This document shows, one piece after another, positions 44,070 through 55,828 of a stretch of DNA of 64,000 nt. Source of the stretch: Hysterium pulicare CBS 123377 (lineage: Eukaryota > Ascomycota > Dothideomycetes > Hysteriales > Hysteriaceae); assembly GCA_000467715.1 (NCBI GenBank), contig AJFK01000465.1:62001-126000 (forward strand), read 5' to 3'. The position numbers and the translations under genes are program-made. Within the stretch, counting starts at the first letter, position 1, and the number at the start of each line of letters is the position of its first letter. The notes beneath the pieces were generated by a model that saw nothing but the letters and a program-made list of their open reading frames with translations, was not told the DNA's origin and did not search any database.

Positions 44070-46713
44070 TCAAGCCGGACGTGAGATGACTCCCGGACGA
44101 GAAGCTGAGGTTTTGGATATGAAGAAGGGATGCTTAAGTGCATCCGAGGGGCTGATTCGTTTCTCCGGGTTCAAGTTGAGGCATTTGTCTAACAGGTCGA
44201 CGAATTGGTTGAGCTGGTTTATGTTCGGAGGATTCTTCATATCTTTCGTCGCATCAAAGACTCGTGTCTTAAGGTCGCGCGCAGGCTTCGAAGACGGGAC
44301 GATCCAACGGGCGATATCCTTGCCAAACACGTCCTTTTCCTTGCTGCAGAATTCGAGCCTATCATTGAAGTGATCTCCAGCTAGTTGGCCTTTCTTGAGG
44401 AACTTCAGGCTGAATTTTCCACGACATTCCATGATTGATCGCAACATTTGATTGTTGGTTGAACCAGTGAACAGAATTTTACCTGTCCAAAGTTCGTACA
44501 AGGTACAACCGATAGACCACATGTCAATTCCGAAATCGTAGCGCATCCCGAGAATAATTTCAGGTGCCCTGTAAAATCGACTGACGAGATAAGGTGTGAT
44601 CTCATTGTTGTCTCGAATATCAGCAGCTGAACCGAGATCGCAGATCTTCAGCGACTTTCGGTTTTCGTTGACAAGAATGTTGTCGGGTTTCAAGTCAGCA
44701 TGCAGAATATCGCACTTCTTCATCAACGCAAGGCCAAAAAATATCTGGCGAGCATATTCCCTGACAGCCTCGAAGGCGAGTCCACGGCCCGCACCGACCT
44801 TTTTCATCAGATCGCGAAGGTTCATGTCCAAATTCTCGAAGACCATGCAAAGATGTCCTTTGTGTTCGAATGACCTCTTGAAACGGATTACATGCTTCTT
44901 GTCTTCTGGGTCTGCTGCGACCAGTTTCTTGAGAATGTCGATCTCCTTGGCTCCAGCTTTTCTCCTGTTGATCTATTAGCCGAATGCTCCTAATTTAGGG
45001 GAATTATACGTACATTACTTCATTCTTGCGAATGATTTTGATGGCAAGAATTTCTCCGGTGGTGTTGTCTTTCGCACGAACAACTCCAGAGAAAACGCCC
45101 TTACCCAAAACCTCCTGCACAAGATACTGGCCGCCGAAGAGTTCGCCGGGAATAATCCGGTAGTAGCCATGCTCATCGTCCCAGTTGTCTAGCATGCTCT
45201 GATCCAGCTCTCTTCCCTGAGGTATAGCCGCAGCTTGAGACGGCTCTCCGTTCGCATCAGTCTCATCTTCTTCATCATCCTCGGGAGCGAACATATCATC
45301 GTCGTCATCAGCAAACATATCGAATTCTTTCTTCTCCTTCCTCTGCTTCTTCGTCGGTTCCGGCTGGGCAGTCTCAAAAACAGGCAAGAGAACTTTGCGC
45401 CGTTCTGGATCCGTTTCATCATAAGCAGCTGACGACATATCCGTCTGACCAAATTTTCTCGTAGTTGCCCGGACTCGGTCTTCTTCCATATCCATTGTAG
45501 GATCATAATCGGCAGCTGAAGGACCATCTGCAACATTTCCGGGCTGGTCTTCTGATTCCGGGATAACATTTTCATCTTTACCAATTGCAAACGGTGCCGG
45601 CGAATTAGGTGCAGAGTCTTCCATAGCGACATCAGGAGTACCGGTCGTGGGTGATACTGCGAAGAATTATTAGTAGTCGAACATTTTGTAAGCGTAAGGA
45701 TTCATACCGGATTGTTCAGAACGATTTGCGGGGGAAGCGGTACTCGGAGTGACCGCCTCTGAGGTATTACCAGTAAGGACCTTTATGCGCAAAGAATCAG
45801 AGGACTGCTCAGCCATTCTAGCCCTCGCCCTGATCTCTTCCCGCTTTCTCCTCTTTTCGGCCCTCATAGCTTCGATCGTGGCTTCATCTTCAACGACAGG
45901 TTCCGTGAAGTCGGCAGAAGGAGCGGTTACAGGGACACCTTGGGCATCAGTATTCCTGTCCGCGGAGATCGCATTAGATCTAGACCGTGAATTAGTTCCT
46001 CGTAAATTACCGAAAGAAGATTGAGCGTACTTAGCAGGCCCATCAATTGCCTGAGATGCGTTCTTCACCTGTGATGAAAAGCGTTCATGATTGTCAGAGT
46101 CCTTCAACGGCCGCTGCGGATTGAATGAAGAGACACCCCGGTCGCTCACCAATTGTCCCCCGGAGCGATTATAGCCAACTCCAGCTCGCTCATTCCTCTG
46201 ATCTCTGCCAGTGTAGCCATCAACCTGCTTAGATTTGCCGTAGTTGTTGTCACGGTTACGTTGGTTGGGACGATCGTGCCTGTAGTTGCGGCGCTCAGGT
46301 GAGCGGCTACGAGTCTGTGAGCGACGCGCATCGTATTCTTCACGGCCAGAAAGTCTATTATAATGATGCCCGCGGTAGGGGTCTGGGGAAGGGTGTTCGC
46401 TATGATCTAGATCCGCATAGGAAACAGGAGCTCGAGGGCCATTTTTGCCCTCATAGTGAACTTGATGGCGTCGGGTATCGGTTCGGTCGCGGTAGTCTTC
46501 ACGGCGACGTTTCTGTCCACGAGGAGATTTATGGCGATAAGGCGAGCGAGACCGGTCGCGCTCTCGGTCTGATAATCTCGGGGACTGAGAGGATGAATGG
46601 TATTGTCTGGATTGACGGTCAATTTTGCTGGTACTGTAGGGTCGATATGTCGCGTTTGCCTTCTGCTCAGAGGATTCGATGATCTCGCCCTCTGACGGGG
46701 AGCTTGAGTTCAT
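44070..46713 (-). CDS. PRP4: Pre-mRNA splicing kinase PRP4
   Basis: A nuclear serine/threonine kinase of the DYRK-like PRP4/PRPF4B family that activates the spliceosome, about 847 residues. Three exons, 46713-45708, 45656-45014 and 44964-44070, join across 51-nt and 49-nt introns. Residues 1-335 are Arg/Ser-rich (RERDRSRSPYRHKSPRGQKR, SRSPERRNYRHD). An acidic linker follows (FADDDDDMFAPEDDEEDETD). The kinase domain has the glycine loop LGKGVFSGVV (519-528), catalytic lysine K542, catalytic loop HADLKPDN (D640), metal motif D659-L-G, and the PRP4 signature ITPYLVSRFYRAPEIILG. The metal motif is DLG rather than DFG and the loop is HAD rather than HRD. Whole and typical; S. pombe Prp4 is the characterised relative. 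Confidence 0.94.
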
Positions 46714-49700
46714 GATGGCTGTACTGCTGTCTAGTCCCGTTCCTTGAGCCGATCTCCTACGAGTGATAATTTGAAAAGTGCGTCAGCGTGCGTTTTTCAC
46801 CAAGATTGGGTTGCCTTGCAACTAGAGATGACCAAGTACCGGCAAATATCCTGCTTTGGATCTCACGGCACACTCAAATCTCCCTCATCGGATGAGGAAG
46901 CGATGGATGGTGAGATTGGAAGCTGTTAGCACGGAATACAATAGGAAGATGGAAGTTACAAAGGTGGACGAGGTGAAATGCAGTGACGTGCGGGCATCGC
47001 AAGTTCGCACTGAAGAACATTTTGGCGAATCGCGACACGTGATGCTCAAGGATGAGTCAGATCTTACCTAGTCGTTCAGACTTGGCGCCTGGCACGTGTC
47101 TGTGCCAAGGCTTAGTAATTCAAACGCACTGATGCCAGAAATGGCACCAGATTTGGCAACAAATCGAAGATCACTACTTGTGCCAAATGTATAACTGTGA
47201 ATTGGATTACTGATATATTAGAGCTACCAAGCAGTCGATGCTATCCCCGATCGCATGCTCTACCTTAGGGTTATACTCGGCTCAAGTCATGACGACTACA
47301 CGCTTCCCATACCAAACTTTTGTGAGCACAATACTTCGAAGCCCTTGAATTGGTCCACAAGACGACGAAAAATACGCTTAAACTTCGGTATGCTGGTGCT
47401 TGTTGACTCCATCCCACATTTACGGCCCTTTTCGGGAGCAGGGCGACAGTTGCGGACGCTATCTAGATGTTTCGTGTGCTTCATGTCTGGTACGATAGCA
47501 CACCTAGAGACTTTATACCTAAGCAGGTCGATGTTGTGTCGCAAGTCAAACTTTAGCTGCCGTGTGCGGGCATACTTCACGGCAACATCTGCCGCTCGAC
47601 TCGGTTTCAACGGATCGTATAGCGTTGAGGGGATCCGGGTACCTAACCTAGCGCAGCCCTGGCACTGTGGTGGTCCAATGTTTATATTTAGTTTGATAGC
47701 GGAGCACGTCGCCGGCCCAATAAGGGTACAGCGACATGAGAAAGGAAATGGAACCGTTAGAGGTACTGTTGCACGAGGAGGTTGACGGAGATCTAGAGAA
47801 GGAATAGCACCACATACGACTCGTATCGATTATCCTGCCTTCCTGCAGGGCCGCAGGAACACGATTGCCGAAGAGCACGGCTACGCTACTGTGTGTATGG
47901 CGACGGAAGCGGACACCAGGGACGCGTGCAAGAGTACGAATACTCGGGGCTACGTTAGATAAGCGAGACATATGATTTGGAGATCTGGAATCGATCCACC
48001 AACGAGCGTGGAAGGGCGTTGGGATGGTTGAACCAAAGGCAAGGACAAGTTCGCGCTGGAGAGAAGTGCGGAGACGTGGACGAGGGTCTGGCTAAGGCAT
48101 AGTTGCGAGGTTAGGAGCGGGACCCGGTCCAAGCCAGTACCGATAGCACGGGTCCAACGGTTTGAACGCTTGGCACGTGCACTAAAAGGTTTGATGGATC
48201 ACGGCGAAATGCGAATGTTCATGGCAGCCAGATAGGCTGCGTAATGCTCGATGCTGGGGTCCAGTTCGCGGCCAGAACGCTCTGCAAAGAGTGGGCAGTG
48301 CGTCATTGTCAGCCGCCCCCCGCGCTAGCGCCAGAAATGCGAAGCTCAAGCCCCGATCCCTCAGGGAGACGTCGATTTATCGACTGCTTCGGTACGTACC
48401 TGCAAAAATCGTACGTTACCATTTCGAGGAGCACCCTCAATTGAGCGAGCGGCGTCGGCGGCTGCATGGCGTCGGCGGAGAGAAAGTCTGTCGGGACATG
48501 GCTGGTAGTACAAAGCTCAAGCTTTTGACATTCCACTAAGAACGGAGAGCATTCGAGTCCGAATGCGAGGGCTTTCCAGTGAATCTTCGCATCGAACCAA
48601 CAAATCCAGAAAGATCAAGTGTCTGCAGGCGTCCAGCGTCAGCATGCTATAACTGAGGGGCGTTACCGAGCTTGCAGGAACCAGTGCAGGACCGGTGCAG
48701 GAGAAGGCAGCTGTGAACCCTTGTCCCAAGCGATCAGAAAGCTCTAGGCATGATACTGGATTGTGGTCGATGCGGGGAAATGCTGATGAGCTGAAATGCT
48801 GGGACTGCGAAAAGCCAAAATCACCAGCATTGTGAGGCCGAATGGCACACTGTATATCCGACGGGAAACCATCTGCTGAGCAATCTTATGCATCGTCCCT
48901 ACTATCGTTGCGGCGATCCTACCAACGGTAAATGGGAGGTAAAAACCACCTTGAAGGGATCGTCATCTGCATTGTAACGCTAAGGGCGCGGTAGGATATT
49001 CGGGGCAGTCGGGACGACATGTGGTGCTGCGTCTCATCTGAGGCTATGCACCAATGATGTGAGCTGGCTTAATGCTCTTCCATGAGAAAATTTGACCGCT
49101 TAACCCACTCATTAGATAATTGATATGGGATGAAGATGCTTTATGGGGGCAAGCGCACGAAAAAGCATCAAAGTAGGCATCGTAGTCACCACGAAGCGGC
49201 CTCAGCACTGAGGCGACGACTAAATGCAGCGGGATCCTTTGGGGCTGTCTGGTGGCCGCTTCTTGGGGCCGTCTATGATAGATTTGCGTTCCCAAAGGGC
49301 AGGAGGTCCGCAGATGGTGCAGCCGTTGCTTTTCTGGTGGACGCTCACCTTCCGGCGTACGCCAAACATGTCGAGCGAACTGATGCATGCAAGATTCCGC
49401 CGTCTTGTCTCCTAAAAAGTCTCCTGGAACAGCTCATCGGACGCAGGATCGGGAGTACTACCTACCAGGAACAAAAACATTGAAGTTTCAGTAGCCCAGT
49501 CAGTCCTTGATACAGAAGGATCGTCCTGAAGGCGGCCAAATTGAATGCTGGCGAGGTTATTCATGGCCAAGGTCTTGCGCGCGAATGTTTACGAAAGAGG
49601 AGCTTGGCGACATCTGAGCAGAGGGATCTTGCTCCTCGAAAAAGTCGAATGCAGTAGCAAGACCAAACGGCAAGCTTCGAATGCAAATCTTTTCTGGCTC

Positions 49701-51634
49701 ACTCGGCAACGAAATCCATCTGTGTGTAACTTCCGGGTGGGTTGTAATAATTGCTGCGAGGCAGTGCGGCAAGCCAGCTGCGACGAATACCGATCGGTCC
49801 GACTGATAAAGATCGATCTTTGCCTGGTTTGGTCGACTACCGTCCGCTTGGTCGGAAGGGTGCCTGGGTGACTAGCAGCCTGTGCCAGCCACCGACCACA
49901 TTGAGGGGATGGCACGGTGATTGTCAGGGTCTAGAACGTTGCTGCAAAAGTAGCTTCCGGAAGTTATAGTCGACGACTTCCACACGTCAGTGCCAGCACG
50001 CACTCGAAGGTGGACCCTGGCTTGCGTAGAGTCGTCGGAAAGGGTTCCTAGAATGCAAGGGAGATTCTGACTACTCAAACTGGCAGAGAGACGCATTCTT
50101 ACATAGTGGACGCCCAGCGTTCAAGCTGGTTGACTGCCCTGCGCACTGGCTGTAGCGTGATTGATTTGGCAATCCAGTACCAGACTCCTCATCCACTCCA
50201 ACTGAGGATCGTTCCAAAGCAGTACACTGCGCACCCCCGCCGACATTTTGCGGAATAAACCGAGCAGGGCAATCCGACGCTGCCGTCCACAGAGCCGACT
50301 TCCCCGCCGTCGTTGGCTGTGGTTCGCTAGTAGGGCCGACCCTCTTCTGGCGCACTCGATGGTGTTTTGGTCGACCAAAGCTTTCGTTCCCAGCTTTTGA
50401 ACCTGTCAGCAGTATGAACGTCGAGATTGGCCAAGCCTAGCTGTGCCCTCACAAGCGTATGTAAGGCTCTACAGACAATATAGAGTTAAAAGCCCGAAAT
50501 GCAAGGACGATCATATACAGGGTCTGAACCTGAGCCTATCGAACTCCTTCTTGCATTCTCGCCGACTAAGACATCCTCTATTTTTTCACCTAAGAAATGA
50601 TTGCTTTCATGTCGCCCCAAGCAGCGAATACGCCTTCAGGTATAGTAATCATCTTCACACTCGGCAGCTCAGTCACTGATGATTGTGTATTCCAGGCGTG
50701 CATTATTGGCAGAGCAACGTTGCTCTGCACGAGATGGCCGGTGCTTTACCTCAGGATGGGCTCGACGACAGGTTGCTACGACGTGGTTCGGATGCTTTGC
50801 TTGATTCGTTCAGTGTTCAAAGGTGAGGAGAAGTTCTTCATAATTTCCCCTGGACGTTGGATCCGCTCCATGGCTCCTGGACGATAGACGAGACTTTTGT
50901 TGCCTGCGACTATCAACAACGGGAGATGGCGTATCGTAAGCTGATGGAGTCAAACGCAAAATGTGATCGAATCGAATCTTGCGGCGCCCACCAGTGTGTT
51001 TCTGGATCTGTTTCATGTATGGCATCGATCTCCCATGGAATCAAATGTAATGCAGGACCGAACCCATATAATCTCGATCATGAAAGGACCAACGACAGTG
51101 ATATGTGTCGACTGCTCTGAGCTGCATCTGGTCCAGTCCTCATCGGTAGTTCGGATTCGACCAATCTGAGAATATCGTCTCCTTCACTCCCGAGCTATCA
51201 GAATCCAAGTGGAACAGCTCGCAATGACTCTTCCCTTGTGCGACAGAATCATTGCACTTCGACGTCGATTCCCTGTCGTGCGGCAATTTCTTTTTGATCT
51301 TCATCGCAACTACCTCAGCTTTCGGCGCTCTGCAGAAACTACCCCAAGCGACGATCGCACAGGAAGCCCGTAGCAAGCCATTAGCGCTTTGGAGACACGA
51401 GGACGGGCCGAATGGATCGATCAGCAACATAGTGAACATCGGATGAATCAGATTTGATGACTTCCGCGAGACGACAACACAGAGATTTTCCTATTGCAGT
51501 GCTTGAGAGCTTGCGTCAGCTAGAGTATTCGAGGATGGTGTTGACAAACTTGCAGCAGTGGCTCCCCTAAAAGTGTGTGGGATCAAGATAATGCGGCACC
51601 TCATCTTGACCCATCGCAAATATCCACGACAGTC
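46714..51634. other. 4.9-kb gene-poor region, no gene supported
   Basis: The longest stretch without a supportable gene. Many short frames occur on both strands (for example plus 47255-47785, minus 47296-47610, plus 49130-49483), but none shows a known motif, a codon pattern like the neighbours, or splice sites that would link several of them. Base composition is not strikingly AT-rich. I found no polymerase, integrase or transposase motif. It may be old decayed sequence. The PRP4 promoter must lie in the first few hundred bases. Confidence 0.4.
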
Positions 51635-53185
51635 ATGCGGCCGACTTCGACGAACACGAATCCCAATAACCAAAAGGCTCCACTTGCCCCAAAACAAGGC
51701 TTGATTGGTTCCCTTGATAATTCGAAGCCACAGCACCAGTCACCAATATCTGGCACCTATGCACTTCGCACCCCACGGGGGAAGATAACATCAATAGCTT
51801 GCGAGAGTTGTCGAAAGCGGAAATCCAAGGTTTGTTTAAATACGTTGGCATTCAAAGCAGAAGGATAGTTATCTGACGATCATGTGTTAGTGTGATGGTG
51901 TCAGGCCGAAATGTAATACTTGCCAGGCGAAGAATCTCTCATGTATCTACGACGTTGCCGAAGACGGTAAAACCACGACCCAACTGCGGGCTCATGTCCG
52001 ACGACTTGCAAAAGAACTCGACGATATGAAATCGATTGTGCCCCTACTAGCTGGAGCACCGGATAGAACCACTGCGAAGAATTGGGCGAAAGAATTGGAA
52101 AGGAATGGCTTTGCCCATCATACAGCTGAAGAAATAAAAAAGGCTCTCCAGGTTCGTGTCGCCAGTGGTGAAGGAAGCCATCCCGCTTTTGCTAAAAGAT
52201 ATATAGGATACGTCCTCATCTGAGCATGAACCTATGATAGATACGCCCGTGACTGACACTTTCCCGTCGTCCTTGCACAGCTTTGCAACGACTTCGTCGT
52301 ATGACGGCTCATCGCAGGGCCCCAGGTAAGATGAGTCTATTGATGGCTGAAGAAGCTTGGGCTGACGCGCTGAATAGTAGTCGAGAACACAGTCAACCTG
52401 CTATCAGTTTCCAGGCGGACGGCGCTTTAGGAACAGTAGCACCATATCAGTTCAATGAACCCGATGAACTAAATAAATTCAGCTTTGACTGCGCATTCTA
52501 CCGAAGGACTAGACGAGAAATGTTAGCGAATGGATGGGACGAAATACAAATATTTGGAAGGAGTGATATAGATGTTGACTCCGTACTGTTGGGTTGCTCG
52601 GACCCTCAAGATAGTCAAACTGTGCCGGTGTGGGCGTCACGGACGGTAGGCAAGCTCCTCGTTGGCTTGTCCTTGCCAGTCCGGTTGGCATCAACATTCC
52701 TTCTAAGTAAGATGATGAAGGCAGGTTCTCTATATACCATCTGAATTGCACTGATACTAATCTGATTCCAGTGGCTCATATGGCCAAGCGTCGAAAACAT
52801 GAATAACATGCCGGAATGGTTGATGCCGCTGGCACGGCAAGACTGTACTCCATATGATCTCTTAGTCGACCTTCTTCCATGGTAAGTTTTGATGTCATTT
52901 ATCTTACGCGATTATACTGACCTAATAAGGCCTCAATTACGTCAGCACCTTTACCAACATCCTGGGGAATATGTAGTCGGTGCCTTCGTGGGATTCGTAC
53001 AACTGAGCTGGCCTTATGCCGATGAAGACTGCCATTATTGGGACATTGAATCCGGCTGTACACGTCTGACCCCTCTATTTGAATCTCACATTAGCGACCT
53101 GAACAGTTGGATATTAGACGCCAAAGCTTTGGAACTTATGCCGCAACTAGAGGGAGTAGTGCCGGTGAAGCTGCGTGATGATTGA
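51635..53185 (+). CDS. Zn(II)2Cys6 transcription factor with DUF3425 C-terminus
   Basis: A fungal nuclear regulator of about 427 residues. Six exons fit: 51635-51829, 51891-52151, 52207-52325, 52378-52720, 52772-52881 and 52930-53185. The zinc cluster spans the first intron: C56, C59, C66, C73, C76 and C83 (ACESCRKRKSK joined to CDGVRPKCNTC). A short helical segment follows, then a Ser/Thr-rich linker. The last 200 residues carry the DUF3425 features found in many fungal bZIP and C6 regulators: LLVGLSLPVRLASTFLL, WLIWPSVENM, PEWLMPLARQDCTPYDLLVDLLPWPQLR. Intron 4 (52721-52771) seems to use a GC donor. The ATG at 51635 is the first in frame; a possible acceptor at about 51554 leaves room for an upstream exon. 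Target genes are unknown. Confidence 0.78.
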
Positions 53186-55828
53186 TGGGTTGAAAGGAGA
53201 TTAGCTTAATTCTTGAACTGGACCATTGGTTGTAAATTATTATTATGGGAATATTATGGGAATATTATGGGAATCTGGAGTAAAAGGAAAAGAAGGAAGA
53301 GGTTTCAAGGCAGCTTGAGCTTATGCAAACATAATAATAACCTGACATGGCCGCAAGATGTAAGAATTGTATCATGATGATCACATAGCTTCGTTCACGC
53401 CCGAAGTTTTTGAAAGGCCCGGGAGCAGCATCAATTTGTACCCAGACAAGCAGTGGCCAAGCCTGAAGCCTGTACGGTCCCGACGCCATCGGCCAGTTAG
53501 GCTCTACGATAGGTATTTATTTTGCGAGTCCTACCTTACATACCCAAGTGCAGAACGCATAGCTGCCGCTAGACGCGGCAAGCCCATGTCACATCCGGCC
53601 TACGAAACCCGGCACTCCTCGGGCCGAACTCTCCTGAACGAAGGGCTCCCGACCCGAATTAGTTCATGAATCACATCAACCACTTCATACCGAAGAGTTA
53701 AAGAGCTTCCTTACATAAACATAGTGCAGGTCCCTTGGAAATACTGACTTCCATACCGGTCTTGTCATCCAACAGTACTGCCCACAACGGCAGCCCTGCG
53801 TCCCGTCTCATATCCATGGAAGGAGGAATTTTCCTATCACGGCATTGCCAATCGAACCCTTCTCCACAATCTACCATGACACCACATAGGAGTAACACTT
53901 CAAAGCAAGTTTTCTGTCCTTTCCTCACCGTCCAGACTTCCACCGGTCGACTCTGCACCCTATCACTCCCGAGGCCCATAACCTGCTTTTCGCCGAACTA
54001 TGTGCTTATTTATGCTTTAGCCAATCGCTCACCTTCCCCAAAAGTGCAAAATTGGTTGATGTTGGAGATTAGAAGAATGCCCAACACAAACCGTGCCCAA
54101 ATCGAAGCTAAGCCGAGAACAGTAATATCTCGACGGCATCTCCGCGGAGACCTAGAGATTTGGGCTCCTTTGCAAAATACGAGTAACTGGTAAAGAAATA
54201 TGGTGTCCATTCTCCCCAGCCTAGTCCTATCAGAATCTAACAATATTATATCGTGATTGTAATCTTTGGCCATGAGTTTCGCGGCACGACGGCACAAGTT
54301 TGACACTTCGGGACTAGCATCAGGCTCTTATGCCAGATTTCTGGTATCCATCACCAGGCTAATGCACTCCATTCCTGTTTGGTCCTAGGATTAACGTCGA
54401 TCTACGATCAACGAAGCTATCTTTAGACTCCGATCTAAAAAGACAACAGAGTCCTATCCCCTATACTCACTACCATGCGGATTAAATAGAGTTTCTGGAC
54501 TATTTTCTATGAGAAAGAGAACGAACATTCGATATGCACAGTCGCCCGAGCGAATCCGAAAATGCAAAAGGTTACACAACTCTGCAGCCACGGCACAAGC
54601 TACTGTGCCATGCAGCTAACAATTTCTGATCCGGGGGAGGATGGAAAGCGACTGTGTATCGAGATGATCCTGCCTACACATAGAACTTCCAAATCGGTTA
54701 GGTGTATAGCTGTCACCTCCTTTACAGATCTTCTCTCCGCTGACTCGTTAGACAGCCCACCCATCATGCGGCCAACACAACACGCAGCTCCCCACATCTC
54801 TTCATCATTCCACACTGCCAAATCAACAATAAGATCCTAGAAGATCACTCATCTTCCATACTCCAAAAATCCTGCTCTCACCCACATTCCCTGCGTTCAG
54901 CCACGCCAATCCTTCCGTGTAACACACGCATCCAACGCACACTGACGCAAGGGTTCTCCCTCGTCCGGTGAGCAAAACATTCCAGCGTTACATGTGGCTG
55001 CAGATTCGGAACAATGAACTACGAAGAAGCCAGATGCCGCTTTGCCGTTTGTTGGCAAGCATTTGTTCGCTGTACGAACGCTTCGCCGTGTACAGCAGCA
55101 GCTAAACCCCGACTGGACACGAGCTCTAACGCCGTCGATGATGCAATATATTTTGCGTCTGACCGGATATACAAAAGTCTAATTCCACCTCTACAACTAA
55201 AGAAGACCCAGTTCCCATCAGCGCTTTTAATGATTAAGCCTGAACAGTATTCTTTTATCCCTCTGTAAGGATCTGTACGCTTAGAGCAGGAGAATGGCCA
55301 CTGCAATCTTGAAGTCGATCTGTCCGGTCAGGTTTAACACAATATGGAGTGTAAGGGGTTGAGTCCTCTGGCTATTAAGAAGTACCCCTTCCCTTTCCAA
55401 CTACTCACCTCCTCGCATTCCCCTACCCAACCTCAAATCATAATCAGAAGATGTTTTTGAAATACGACAAAAAGTATGATACCGAGAGGAAATGAATGTT
55501 ATCGTGGGTGATTATACTTATACCTACTGTACAAGAACCAATAAAAAGAGAATCCGATCAAGTCCGACCGTCGCTGCCCACCCGAAGATGCAAAACCACA
55601 ACGCCACTTTGCACATGCCATGCAAACATAAACCCCCAGGAGTGCCTGCTCCCCACACCCCAGGAACGCGCATCAAGCCACCAATGATCCGAATCTCATC
55701 TCAACTCAAGAAGTAGAACACAATCAATCCTCGTCGCCCTCATCATTGTAAAAGCATACCTGAACCATACACATACATAAGTCGCCCCATCATTCTTATG
55801 AGCACATACGAACGATCCCAACTCCATA
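53186..55828. other. Intergenic region, no firm gene
   Basis: About 2.6 kb. Minus frames at 54306-54010 and 53979-53698 are open and moderately protein-like (KIPPSMDMRRDAGLPLWAVL), but they show no family motif and no clean join. Three exact copies of TATTATGGGAA lie at 53241-53273. Confidence 0.35.
53241..53273. repeat. Three tandem copies of an 11-bp unit
   Basis: The unit TATTATGGGAA is repeated exactly three times without spacers. It lies just downstream of the DUF3425 regulator and probably within its 3' UTR. Confidence 0.85.

Noticed and set aside
47255-47785. Plus-strand frame of 176 residues in the gene-poor block
   Set aside because: No domain, no splice partners and a competing minus frame of similar length; not better than chance.
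46714-51634. Possible relic of a mobile element
   Set aside because: No reverse transcriptase, integrase or transposase motifs, no terminal repeats and no target-site duplications could be seen.
53698-54306. Two consecutive minus-strand frames that might be exons
   Set aside because: No splice pair joins them cleanly and no family motif is present, so I do not call a gene.
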